Source of the DNA: Clytia hemisphaerica
Taxonomy: Eukaryota > Cnidaria > Hydrozoa > Leptothecata > Clytiidae
NCBI GenBank assembly: GCA_902728285.1
Contig: CACVBU010000971.1
Span: 761,614-825,613, forward strand
Direction of reading: 5' to 3'
Length of the DNA stretch: 64,000 nucleotides
Each line of letters begins with the position of its first letter. Positions within the stretch are counted from its first letter, which is position 1. Made by a program: the position numbers and the translations under genes. Shown here piece by piece: positions 1 to 10,900 of this stretch. The notes beneath the pieces were generated by a model. That model made no database searches. It was given only the letters and a program-made list of their open reading frames with translations, and was not told the DNA's origin.

Positions 1-44
1 CTGTCACTCTAATATTTATCAAAGGCCGAATACCTACTTGGCAT

Positions 45-208
45 AAAGAAGGCTAATTAATACAGCAGAATTAGGACAATAAAGGGAACTTTCAAAAACA
101 TTTTCCCAAAAATTAATAAGCGGGGGGCTGGAATAAGAATGTCCCGGGTAGAAAATTTTCAATAAAATTAATTAGCGGGGGGGCGGCAATTAGGTATCTG
201 AGAGTAAC
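45..208. repeat. Partial inverted-repeat element, cut by the window edge
   Basis: The segment closely matches the right-hand part of the complete element at 18271-18543, with the same internal G-rich blocks and the same end (a TTAGGTA..GAGAGTAA motif). The left end is missing or lies before base 1. No coding capacity seen. Confidence 0.7.
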
Positions 209-489
209 CGTGCGCCGAGACCAAATTTTCTATGTAAATTCATTAACAGTCCCCTAAAAATCCGTCCGGGTCGCTAAGAGTTGATAGGTGTGTAGGCTTT
301 TTATACACCATACCATTAAAAAAATGTCTTTCGTCTTTGAAACATATGATTTGATGAGGCAAGCTTGTCGTTTGAAATTTATAAAAAGGCCTAAGAGTTT
401 TACACCAGCCATACAGTTAAAAACGGTAGTTCTTAATTAATAGAAGGAGAAAAATATTTTCTGTTTAGTTACTCCTCCTTGACGATTAA
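209..489. other. Non-coding, nothing recognised
   Basis: AT-rich sequence. A degenerate direct repeat (a 'ggc..ttttacacca..ata..taaaaa' motif near 288-325 and 390-425) is the only structure seen. Confidence 0.4.
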
Positions 490-783
490 ATTTTAATCCC
501 AAACAACGGATTTTTTGCGAGGCAAACCTCGACGATTTTGGTACCTCCGGATACTCTCACAAGGGAGTGTGAGCATTTTTGGATGAACAATAAAGAAATG
601 TATGTAAATGATGTTTATTTATCTTTAGATGAAGAGCATCCCAAGATTATGTTTTCGTTGCAACTTGGTATTCGGTTAGCGGCCGTCAAACCCGGACGAC
701 GTGGCCGAAAAGGTGGTGCCAGTCAGCAAGTCGATGTATTTATGACACCGTCAGAACAAAATGCAGTCTCTATGTTTTATTGA
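490..783 (+). CDS. Possible terminal exon or orphan coding fragment, function unknown
   Basis: An open frame runs from 490 (stop TAA just upstream at 487-489) to the TGA at 781-783, about 97 codons. The first in-frame ATG is at 583, so most of the frame lacks its own start; it would have to be a last exon. An acceptor-like AG lies near 519-522 (ttttttgcgag). The peptide is not low-complexity: it has an acidic stretch (LSLDEEHPK) and then a basic run (PGRRGRKGG), followed by SQQVDVFMTPSEQN. G+C is higher than in the surrounding DNA, which is unlike the random short ORFs nearby. I do not recognise a family. It could be the 3' exon of a gene that begins before the window, a transposon protein remnant, or chance. 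Confidence 0.3.
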   Translation: MLIPNNGFFARQTSTILVPPDTLTRECEHFWMNNKEMYVNDVYLSLDEEHPKIMFSLQLGIRLAAVKPGRRGRKGGASQQVDVFMTPSEQNAVSMFY

Positions 784-900
784 TTTGTCATTTTCGTCAC
801 TCTTTGTTTTTTTGAATATATTTCTCAAAAAGGATAAATTTACTTTTCTTATTTTTCTCAGTTTTGTCTTCCAGAAAGAAAGCCAAATTCAAGATAGGTA

Positions 901-1268
901 CTTAAATGGGATAAACTTTCGTTGGGATTAAATTTTGCGGTTGGGCCTATCCGCGAAACTCAAGAATTTTGCGGGGACTTAATTTCGCGGGTGGCACTAT
1001 TGGGTGTCAATATTTTCACGATTTTGTGACTTTCACTGTCAAATCATATATGTTGGTTGTTGAAATACACATTATTTGTGCCTCTTTGATGCAAGTAGCC
1101 ATTCAAAAAGTATTTATTTGACATATTTTGAGTTTTTTTTAGAAATATTTCGCGGATTAGGCCCTTCCAAATTTCCATTGGGACTTAATTTCGCGGATTT
1201 TCGTGGATGACACCCAAATCCGCAAAATCCGCGAAATTTAATCCCCGTGAAAGTTTATCCCATTAAAG
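901..1268. mobile_element. MITE, TA-flanked, TIR CTTTAATGGGATAAACTTTC-type
   Basis: A 368-bp element with inverted ends (cttaaatgggataaactttc / gaaagtttatcccattaaag), flanked by TA on both sides. It contains several 'cgcgaaatt' motifs. A shorter copy of the same family lies inverted at 3205-3446. TA target duplication and lack of coding capacity fit a non-autonomous Tc1/mariner-type element (inference). Confidence 0.8.
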
Positions 1269-2080
1269 TAGTCTGTACTCAGACCAGACCTACGGCTTAT
1301 TTCAAAATTCATTGAGTAAACGCGAGATGCACCATGGTATAGAGTACAAGATAGGAAGTGATGTAAACTTTAAAGCTATTTTGGCAAGCAACAAAACATA
1401 CGGATGAAGAACACTCATGGCTTATAGGTACCTCTAATTAGCGGACACCATTGGGGAAACTTATATACCTGATGAGGTTCCACAAATTAACTGTTGTGTG
1501 TACTTCCCTTCCGTGTTCGTTATGAGCTGTTCCCAAGATTTAGCTATTTATTTTTTGCACAATGACTCAGTACATCATAGCACCCTTTATTTTCAGTCAT
1601 TTGTTTGGTCATTTTCTATCGACTAATGCGATCTAAAAAATATGGTAATTTTAAGACATGCCATAACTTACCCGAGGATGCTAAAAAGTAATGCCCATTT
1701 TTTGGGTCGCCGCAGCAATTTTTTTTCCCGTCAACCGACGAAGACCTACATCAGCGGCCGAAGACCTTCAAAACTTTACTTTGCATTTTCCAAACAACCG
1801 AACACCTTCGCTAACAACTGCTGAAGACCTGCAAGACTTATACTAGGTATTAAAGAATCGAAATGAAACTTTTAGCGAACAACGAAAACGGGTTTCCTTC
1901 ATTTTTTCGACTTACCCTTGACATTACTTCGTCATCTTTTTCACGGTGATGCAAATAACAATGCCGAAAATATAACAGGGCACAATATCCGGTAGCGTGA
2001 AGGTATGAAAAAAGTGTGAAAAAAGAAAAATCTCAAAATCGACGAATATAAGAAAAATTGACTAATAATTTCTCCTAGAA
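1269..2080. other. Non-coding, nothing recognised
   Basis: AT-rich with only short chance ORFs. No repeat partner was noticed in the window. Confidence 0.4.
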
Positions 2081-2757
2081 AAACAGGATTTGAATTTGTC
2101 GGTAATTGGTCGATCTTAAAGCCTTTTGATTTCTTTTAATGTATCAAAAAAAAAAATTTAACTCGCCCGATAAAATACGACTTTTTTTAGTAGAGCTTAA
2201 GATTGCTCTGAACATTCTTACTATCAGTATTGAAGATTTTTAGCCTTCTAATATACGAAAATAAAACTTCGTCCGCGAAACAGGTTTATGTTCAATTTCG
2301 TTACCCGTTAAACTTTGTTTTGAAAACATATTTTCTCGAGCCAGAAAATAAAAAGTTCTTTATAAGCACACACGATTTCAGACTTAATTTGTAGACATAA
2401 AGTCGCTGGAGAATTTTGGAAGAAAGTATCAAGCAAATGAGTCCACCTTAAAGAAAACATTGCGATCGAAAAATCTAATCATTTGATGAAGGATTGCCAA
2501 GTTTACAGGCCTTTTTTAATCCAAATATTTTCTTACACTGATGTCAGAAACAATGAATCTCGTCTCGTCTAATTTCTAAAGCTTAAATGAGCCAATAAGA
2601 TTTCACCTATGGATAAAGGAGCTCATTAAAAATGCACGATATATGAGATTGTGAGCATGCATACATCATAACTTTTTTAATCGGTGGGTGAGCTTCCCGT
2701 CCCCGGGGGCGAACTTGGTTACAATAGCATACATCTCCTGTTTCTTTATACCTCCAT
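2081..2757. repeat. Interspersed repeat, long copy
   Basis: Its two ends (2081-2265 and about 2715-2757) match 26542-26720 in EI24 intron 6, where the middle of about 450 bp is absent. Shared words include 'gattgctctgaa' and 'gccttctaatatacgaaaat' on one side and 'acaatagcatacatctcctg' on the other. No inverted ends were identified. Confidence 0.65.
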
Positions 2758-3204
2758 TCCGGTAGGTACAATCGGTGACGAAATACTTGGCACAAAAAGG
2801 AAATTCACCGGGGTGTTTCGAAACCACAATCGATTTGCAAGTGCTCTAAAGTAGGCTCGAAGGGTAGAGTTTTAATGCTAGACTTAAGACTTAGTAGGAC
2901 CTTAGGATCCCAAAGTTCAAAAATGGTCCAGTAGGGCTTGAAATATAGCCTAGAAACCAATAAATCCCTCCCAGATCGAAATAATCGGTTGAAGGCCCGA
3001 AATTGACATTCTCGCTCGAACTTCAATTTTCGAAAAATGGTAAATTAGCCAAAAGTGCCAATGTGTTATGGCACTGATTGTAGGTCCGAAAATGTCCAGA
3101 TAGGATTACTAGACCATTTTTTGAAATTTTCTCGAGATTTTATCAATCAATGTGTCGAAAAACTGTTTCCAGGAAATAATAACCGGTCTCTAGAACCGGA
3201 AATA
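2758..3204. other. Non-coding, nothing recognised
   Basis: Short ORFs here have no recognisable content and there is no internal repeat. Confidence 0.4.
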
Positions 3205-3446
3205 CTTTAATGGGATTAACTTTCGCGGATTTGGGTGTCATCCGCGAAATTAAGTCTCAATGGAAATTTGGAAGTGCCTCATCCGCGAAATTCTAAACAA
3301 ACCTCAAAATATGTCAAATAAATACTTTTTGAATGGTTACCTGCATCAAAGAGGCGCAAATAATGTGTATTTCACCCAATAGTGCCACCCGCGAAATTTT
3401 TGGATTTCGCGGATAGGTCCAACCGCGAAAGTTTATCCCATTAAAG
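3205..3446. mobile_element. MITE, shorter inverted copy of the 901-1268 family
   Basis: A 242-bp element with the same ends (ctttaatgggattaactttc / gaaagtttatcccattaaag) and TA on both sides (3203-3204, 3447-3448). Its interior is the reverse complement of 901-1268 with an internal deletion. Confidence 0.8.
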
Positions 3447-3530
3447 TACACGTTTTATATATAGCATGCGCTTGATATAAGCATGTGCTACGACCAAGGG
3501 CAAAATAATAGGGTGTATTGTATACCTTGG

Positions 3531-3840
3531 GTGTAAATTTTCGTGAGGATTATATTTTGCAAATTTCGTCTTTTTCGCAAAAATTCTCATACTCTCATCT
3601 GTCGCTAAATTCGCGAAATTTAATCCTCGCGAAAATTGAGTTTTTTACGCTAAAAATTCTTTCAGCTAAGAAACTCTCGAATCTCTCTATAATTCGAATA
3701 AATTTTCATTCATCGTAGTCGTTTGAGTTATGGAGACTCTACAGTACAGACAAAATCTCGTAATCAAACTAACGAAAAATGTAAAAATCTGAAAAAATTC
3801 GCCTATTCGCGAAATTAAATCCTCGCAAAAATTTACATTC
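3531..3840. mobile_element. Inverted-repeat element rich in CGCGAAATT motifs
   Basis: The left end 'tgtaaattttcgtgaggatt' is matched in inverse by the right end 'aatcctcgcaaaaatttaca'. The interior repeats 'cgcgaaatttaatcctcgcg'-type words. A 66-codon ORF across it is a by-product of the repeat. Confidence 0.55.
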
Positions 3841-4154
3841 GAAGTTAATCGCGATAATTAAATAATTCTGCGAGGGAAGCTGTCTTGATCGATATTTTGC
3901 CAGAGAGACCGGCTTTTCGGTTAATAATCCATAAAAAGTATCTTTTTAGCGAGAATCAAAACTGGTGTGCAAGGAGCCAGTTTTTAATATCGATTGTCAA
4001 CCCAAAATGCACAAATCGACTTTTCCATGTAGAAAATCTCAAAAACACACCCCTAAATGAAGTATTGAAGCAGATCGTTCAAAATTAACGGTCAATAGGA
4101 AAAAAGAAAATGGAGAACTGGTATTTTCGATATTTTTCTTGGAATAAATTACAT
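3841..4154. other. 3' flank of RPS19
   Basis: The only feature is a minus-strand ATTAAA (3983-3988), about 170 bases past the RPS19 stop, which could be its polyadenylation signal. No canonical AATAAA was seen on that strand here. Confidence 0.35.
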
Positions 4155-5301
4155 CTAGGCAGCAACAACCTGAAAAATAAAAGAAAGAAATCATTTCCAA
4201 ATGAGGAACTAACGCCTTAAAGTTATTTTAAAAATATGTTGATTAGACTTAAATTAAAGTAGATACAGGTTAAAAACATCAAAAATGTATATTTTGTCTC
4301 AAATACAACTTCTTTAAAATAGTCCGAACGTTCACTAAGAGCATCTTTTTTACTAAGTTTTGCTATAAATAAAAGTCCATTGTTCTTACAAATGAATTTA
4401 AAGTTGATGTTTACAAGAAAAAAAATTACCTGGCATGCAATTCTGTCCATATCTCTTCTACCAGTGGATGTAAGTGTTCGGCCTCCATTTTCGTCTGTGG
4501 TAACCATTTTTAATCCTTCTAAAGATTGCAATACTTTACGGGCAACTGATGCAGATCCTTTTACGAAATGACTGGGTCGGGTACCATTGTTTTTAGCTCC
4601 ACCATATACTCTACGAAGGGCACCTACACCAGTGTTTGGTCGCAAGTAAACGTGTCGTGCAACGGCAGCTGCTCTGACGTAATACCAGTCTGGGTCAACT
4701 GGGCCAATCTCCTTTGCCTTTGAGGTTTTGACGATTTCGACAAATTCAGGAACCTTCATTTTATTTGATCTGAAAGATGTTCAAAATAAGCTTAAGTTCA
4801 TTCGCTTTTAAGGGTGCCTTAAATTCTTATTTTTCAAGCAATTTATTCAAATCTACAAATTTGACATCGAAAATAAAACTCACTAGAGCACTATTTATAA
4901 TCTTTAAAAATGACAAAGAAAAAACTTTTTACCCTTGTGCTAGAACTTAAAATTCTTAGAGTGGAAGTAGTTTAAAGCCTAAGGAAAGGAAGCTCGTCGG
5001 AGTCGAAAAAAGGAAAATGATTATCGTGCTCTAGATTATCTTTTCAAAGGTGTTGATTTGCTAAAACTGAAGTATTGGTTGAATTAGTTACATTATCATT
5101 CAAGTAGTGGAATTTAAGCTGTGATTCTGATTTTGTTTAAAAAAGACACAATTTAATGTATCTTCCTTATGATGTGCTTACACAGAATTTTTGAACCAAA
5201 AGAGAGATTTTGTGTAAGTGTAAAACTTACTTTTTTAAATGGGCTGCAAAAGCAACAACAAATTTCTGTGGGCAAACATCCTTGACAGTAACTCCTGGCA
5301 T
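4155..5301 (-). CDS. RPS19: 40S ribosomal protein S19 (eS19)
   Basis: A structural protein of the small ribosomal subunit, needed for maturation of the 18S rRNA 3' side. Three coding exons on the minus strand: 5231-5301, 4430-4769 and 4155-4169. Introns have GTAAGT, GTAATT and CAG/TTTCAG ends and phases that join exactly, giving 141 codons. The start is [15 protein letters not shown], the classic eS19 N-terminus; then [10 protein letters not shown] spans the first junction, and [38 protein letters not shown] and GRRDMDRIA follow, all family hallmarks. The last exon adds only VVAA. Length is normal (about 140-145 aa). The ATG directly follows an acceptor-like 'ttctcttag', so the 5'UTR must be on an upstream exon or a spliced leader. 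The longer open frame that runs on to 4223 is read-through into intron 2. Confidence 0.96.
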
Positions 5302-6850
5302 CTAAGAGAATAAAGACAAAAAATGTTAGACAAACACCAAGGGCCTCAAGAATAAATTCTATGTAATACTACTCTAATAAAATGCTAACTTTTTTACTGA
5401 AAAGTAAAAAAAAAACTAATAGCTTTGTAAGCTAAGGTGCTCTTATTTTAGATTTAATACCCAATTTTTTAAAAGTTATACCCTTAAAGTTCCTCGAAAC
5501 TTAGCACTTTGAAGCTCATCATGGCCCTTAAATTACTCTCATTTTCAGCAGTTTTTAATCTCATTGTTCTTATAAAAAAGATGACCTATAATTTAGCCGA
5601 AACTTGACTGTTTTTTATCTAAAAAAGTCCTGAATATGACTAGAACTGGCGCCAATACATATTCAGGCCAGGTTTTCAGGGCAAAGATCCAAAATTTTGT
5701 GGCTCTTAATTGGGGGCTCATAAATTTTTTTAGCAGCATTTGGCCTTTAAGAGAGAGAGAGAGGGGTGTGAAAACGTGATTCGGAAAGTCGGTAAAATCG
5801 TCGGTTTTTTTTGGGCGCTGTTTGCAGGTTCGGATCTATCCCATAATGGCGGGCATTGGCGAACGGAGCATGTCTTTGAATCATTATTTTTGTTTACTTA
5901 ACCCACATTGAGTCCTGTTCAAGTTTTCATGTACCCTTATTGAAATTTTCATGTCAAAATTCAGCAACGTGGCAGGGCCATTACCCTGGGGGCTGAAAAT
6001 AAGGGCTGCTTTAACGTTAGGGATCGTCGACAAAAAACTTTCAAATTTTTATAGGCATTGGGCTGATAAGGGGGTGGGGGTACATACCGATAAAAAAACA
6101 AGTATTGGGGCAAAAATCTTTTCAGCCAATTTCTCTCTGATTTTGCGCACAATCTCCCACTGAAAGCATACAATTTCACTTGCTTTCACCTTCGCGCACA
6201 AATTCGCAGCTTTAAAAGTAAAGTTTTGAATTAGCTTCGACTAGATGGTTCCCGTCGTCACACACGCCGGCTTAGCTTGCGCATCAAAAACCCTTAGGAT
6301 GATAAAGATGGTATTGCTGATGCTCTCTAACTTTATTTTTAAGGAGAATTCGAATTAGTCCTTTTTTTGGACGGGGGTTTTATCGGAAGATAATGCTAAT
6401 TTTCGCACTCAATCATAGATGAAAATGAAATTTTAAACACAAAATTAAAGCCACAACGTATCATCAACTACTTTTTCGAAAGACAATAAGATTTTTTGTC
6501 TTAAAACTGCACAAAATCCCTCTTTCATACTGGAATCAACCCCCTGGCAAAATTTGAGAATAACAGCTCAGCTACCATCTTGCGCTACACACATTTTCAT
6601 AAACGCCGTCACCCAACGTCGCATCCGCCGAGTAGAGTGTTGTTGAACACATCAAAAGCACTTTGGATGGTGGAGGAGGGTAATAAGCTTGAATTCTAAG
6701 CCCAAAGAACGAAATATTGAACTGATTGAAGTTCGAGAAATCGTATACTTAATGTTTGTGGCGTCATTTGGGCCATCGAAAGGTCAATAAATTGTTTACT
6801 TTACTGAAATCAATTTGTCATTTACCCAAAAGATTTTCTCGATGATTTCT
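5302..6850. other. Upstream of RPS19; no gene seen
   Basis: Should hold the RPS19 promoter and any non-coding first exon, but I could not place either. A short GA microsatellite lies at about 5749-5764. The overlapping ORFs at 5951-6179 have no recognisable content. Confidence 0.4.
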
Positions 6851-8080
6851 GATCCAATGAGGGGTCAACCATTGCTTAACCCTATTAGCCCCAGGGGGGG
6901 GGGGAGGTAGAATCTACCACGCTGGAGTTCTTTTGTTTATATCTCGGAGAAAAAAATTTCAAACGACTTGAAACTTTCTGGCTTTTAATAAAATCTTATT
7001 AAGAGTACTTGTACAAAATTTTAGGGTCATAGGTTGTCCAAATCAGGTTTTATGACTTTATTGTGAAACATGACATAAAACCCAGCTAAAATCCTTAAAA
7101 CTCAAAATTTTAAAGTGCTGATAACTTCTAAACTATTTATTAAATCATTTTCAAATTTTGACACGTGATAGGCATTGATAATACAAATTTAAAAAATCTA
7201 AAGAAAATTTTTGAAAATGATGACGTCATCATGTATGACGTCATCAAATTTTGAAAATTTTACTCATCTTCAGCATAGATTTTAAGAAAAAATCTTCATT
7301 GAAATTGCAAAACCGGCAATTATGTTAAAGAACAGTCTTTTACCTTTCAGAATCTTCAAACAGAATCGAAATATCTTTATTGGTTCGACTGTAATAGACA
7401 TTTTTGTAAACCATATATTTGGGCTTTTTTCCGACAGGTGGAAATTTTGTGATGACGTCATCAGTTTTTGAATGACGTCATCAATTTTTTTTTCTTCCTG
7501 GAAAATTGTATCATGATGGAGAACATCTGTACCAAATATCATGGCCATAGCTCTTCTAGATCGAAAATAATCGAGGTAGATTCTACCCCCCCCCTGGGGA
7601 TACAAAAGTCAAAAAAGCTTGGGGCTAATAGAGCTAATTCTTATTCAAACTCAAGATATTGGATTTTTCAGGTTTTGATGACGTCATCGGACCCAAAATG
7701 GCTCAATTTGAATATATTTATTTTCAAAAGTTTATATATACCCACTGTTACCCCTCCCATCTTATTCTTCATAGAATTTCCGATCCAATGAGGGGTCAAC
7801 CATCTCCTAACTCCTTTCCTATCTCGAGATATTGCATTTTCCCTGTTTTGATGACTTCATCAAGTGAAAACGCCCAAAAATTTAGCCAAATTTCAAAGTC
7901 ACAATCAAGCCTTATAACCCCTCCCAACTTATTCCCCATAAAATTCTCGATCCAATGAGGGGTCAAAGACCTCCCAACTCCTTCTCAAACTCGAGATATT
8001 GCATTTCTAAGTTTTTCCCAAATCTGTGACGTCATTCGGTCCCTTTACCCCTAATTTTGTCAATGGTCAATTCGCGAATT
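6851..8080 (+). repeat. Tandem array of ~168-bp units, interrupted by a transposon
   Basis: The word 'gatccaatgaggggtcaa' recurs at 6851, 7783 and 7951, each followed by a '..ctaactc..tcgagatattgcattt..tgacgtcat' section. After removing the insertion at 6882-7631 the spacing is about 180 and 168 bp. A diverged single unit lies at about 11123-11190. Confidence 0.75.
6882..7631. mobile_element. 750-bp element with CTATTAGCCCC inverted ends
   Basis: The left end 'ctattagccccag' is matched by 'ctggggatac..ggggctaatag' at the right. G-run/C-run and 'gtagaatctac' blocks are repeated inside both ends. It sits in the first unit of the 168-bp array. A 223-bp derivative is in EI24 intron 5 (25825-26047). 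No intact transposase. Confidence 0.75.
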
Positions 8081-9253
8081 TTGGAATTTTTGCGGTCAAC
8101 AGGTACTTTGTACCCCAAGGGTCCCAAAAAACAAAAAACGTCAATTATTTCCACGGGAAAATGGGTTTTCAAATTTGCGAAAGATTTACACTGCAACGGC
8201 TTCTCCCCCAAAACGCTAATAGATTACCTATATCCATACACTCTTACGGCTATGTGAAGCTGCGATAGACTGAGATGTCTCTTAATTCTGGGCTAGCGTT
8301 ACAGAAATTTTTCATAAACTCATTTAGTATAGTAAGATAAAAAACTATTTTTTCATTGGCAAGCCTGCTGCCGTTTCCTTTGAAATGTTGCGACTTCATT
8401 GAGTCTTTTAACTTTCGTTTTGATTAACAATATCAATGCGGGTATGAACAGACTCGGTGTTGGTGTAAATAGACAAATATTCAACGGTGACAGGTGGGAA
8501 GGCAAGATCAACGCGATGCCAGACATGATTGGAGAAAATTGTGTTATTGAAGATGTAAAAAGTTGGTTTTGAAAAAATTTGGCCGATAATAGCAGTCAGG
8601 GCCTCCTTGGTCTTTTATAACATTAGTTCGGATAGAATAAAAACATACCTGATCAACACAACCGAACCTTCTGTTCTCTTTCCTTCCTAACAACTTTTGT
8701 TTTTGGTTATATAGGTTTTAAAATTCACAAGTAATGAACCTCTTATAGCTTTATCTGAATAAAATCTACTTGAAAACCTTGTCAGGCTTCATTTCAAACG
8801 TTTTTTATCCACGTGTTGAATCGGTTTCCCGATAATTAAAAATTGGAACTTTCCCGTGGGCGCGATTGGGCTTGGCTGAGCGCACCTCTCTTATTCATTA
8901 TCTAAGAATTGAAGCGGGCAAAGGTTATTTGAAGATATTTTCAGTTATAATCCAAGGTAGAACAAACTAAACATAGAAAGGAGGTGTTCTTTCGTGCTCT
9001 TTATGATGATCAGTATTTTATTTGAATTCTATGTTTAGATTTTTCTACCCAGCCCCGTTGCTATGTACTTGCGACCTGTTGCTAAGACCTTTGCTTAAAA
9101 TCGAAAGCAAAACCAAAATAATTTGGCACACACTGTGCCATTTGCGTAATATTGATAAAGTGAAAGGAGGTCCTGACTGGATAAGAGCAAGGGGGAGGGG
9201 GTCTGAAGCTTATCGGCCCATTTGAAAGTTTTTTGTTGAAGACCCCTTAACAC
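8081..9253. other. Non-coding, nothing recognised
   Basis: No repeat partner or credible ORF was found. Confidence 0.4.
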
Positions 9254-9255
9254 TA

Positions 9256-9595
9256 GGCTGCACGCATCCCCAGAATTTATTTTGTTATAGGGGATGCGTA
9301 TCGTGTATGAAATTCTCGTCCGAGAGTTACCTCAAATTTGGGGTAACCGAAAGTTGCATAAATTTACATAATTTTGTTACATCCAATCACAGAAAGAGAA
9401 AAATGACGTCATTGTGTTATTGCTTTCATAATTATAAATTTTCATTCACTAAACAAAGAAAAAGAGAAGTTGTTGTACAGCTGTGACACATAATCTAAAA
9501 AGAGAAAAGAAAAGACTGGGGTAAGCTGGGACAGGAATATCTTAGACGATACGCATCCCCTATATCAAATCGTATCAGAGGGGATGCGTGCAGCC
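9256..9595. mobile_element. 340-bp MITE, TIR GGCTGCACGCATCCCC, TA-flanked
   Basis: Ends 'ggctgcacgcatcccc' and 'ggggatgcgtgcagcc' are perfect inverse copies, with TA on both sides (9254-9255, 9596-9597). A second copy in the same orientation is at 40402-40740 and is nearly identical. Inner 'ggggatgcgtatcgt' / 'acgatacgcatcccc' blocks extend the inverted repeat. Confidence 0.9.
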
Positions 9596-9597
9596 TA

Positions 9598-10689
9598 CCT
9601 TAACACATGCGCGCGCACATTTAGTTTGGCAAATTGAAGATGGCTGCATTAGATTCTGTTGATTGTTGACTTAATTCATCGGGATTTACTAGATCTTAAA
9701 AAATTCCATTAAATTTACTACCGACCAACCGACCGACCGACTGGATTTGAAGATGTTTTCGGACCCAAATGGAACATATTTTTGATTGCCGCCTAACAGC
9801 CAAATGCCACTAAAAAATTTGAAAATCGCAAGTCGATCAACGGCCCCCTGATAAACGAGCACAAGACAAGTCATTCACAATTCTATACCAGCCTGTGATA
9901 TTTATCCCCAAAACAGATTGGTTTCAAAATTTAGCAGCTGAAAACCCATAACCCAAGCCAAACCCTGTGCCTGTGCAAATGTGTCTGAATGCATCCCCTA
10001 CAATTTTGAACACAACTGGTGGAGCACACTATTTTTCCTGACCATTTCTGAGAAAGAATTGGATGGATATCTCAACCAGGTATATCCATTTGTATATAGG
10101 CAGATAAGTTACTACAATTTTTTACTAAATTACTGACTGAATAAATCTTTTCTTGCTAAACATCCACCACATAATAATTACGACGGGGTACATAATGCAT
10201 AATAGTATTGTGTAATTTACAGAACGATTTTATATTTTCTAAAACTCTCCTTTGTAGAGGCTAAAACCATGAAAAGCCTGTTTAGAAGTAAACATTCCAA
10301 TGAGAAGGATTTTCCTAGACATGATATTTACTTTTTGAATCTGAACGAAAGAGAAATTAATCATTCGAATTATAACAACAAAGGGTTTTCCGTCAGCATA
10401 AATAATAAGAAGATGCAACAGACCAGATTGATCAGAAAGGTTTCCCCCTTCTTCTTTCTCCAACAAAGGTAAACACATAAACATTCTAATGTGAAAAGAT
10501 TCGAAGTTAATTTTCTTTGATCTAGCTTTTGCATGAAGCTCTTTAATTTATATTAGCTTATCTAACAAAAAGCATTCACATGGTTAATGATTTTTAAGAG
10601 GAAAAACCCATTGAACTTTAATAGCAATTGTTCGAAAAGATCTCTGAGAAAACCCAGAATAAAGATCTTGCGAGAGGCTCTATCTTATA
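9598..10689. other. Non-coding, nothing recognised
   Basis: A short (ACCG)n-like run lies near 9719-9738. The two overlapping ORFs near 10239-10484 are on opposite strands and low-complexity, so I do not call them. Confidence 0.4.
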
Positions 10690-10900
10690 ATTCCTGCATT
10701 ACTAAAAATAGACAAAAAGAATGACAAATTTCATAAAAAACGACAAAAAAGAACAAAATTTCATATTTTACCATCCACAACCCGACTGAAAGTGACTGTA
10801 CCACCCCTAGCGATTCATTTCTCTTTGATTATCACGGAAAATAACTACTTGTGGTCTAAAAGAACAACATATTACGCATGCGTGTTATTAATGCAGGAAT
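10690..10900 (-). mobile_element. MITE with ATTCCTGCATT ends
   Basis: A 211-bp element with ends 'attcctgcatt' / 'aatgcaggaat'. It is the reverse complement of the copy at 31231-31414 over most of its length, including the 'acgcatgcgt' and 'ggtggtaca' words. Confidence 0.75.

Noticed and set aside
4223-4429. Extension of the RPS19 exon-2 reading frame (longer ORF to 4223)
   Set aside because: It starts at a GTAATT donor right after the conserved RIACQ end; the correct C-terminus VVAA is on the exon at 4155-4169.
5951-6179. Overlapping ORFs on both strands
   Set aside because: Opposite-strand shadows without family content or splice context.
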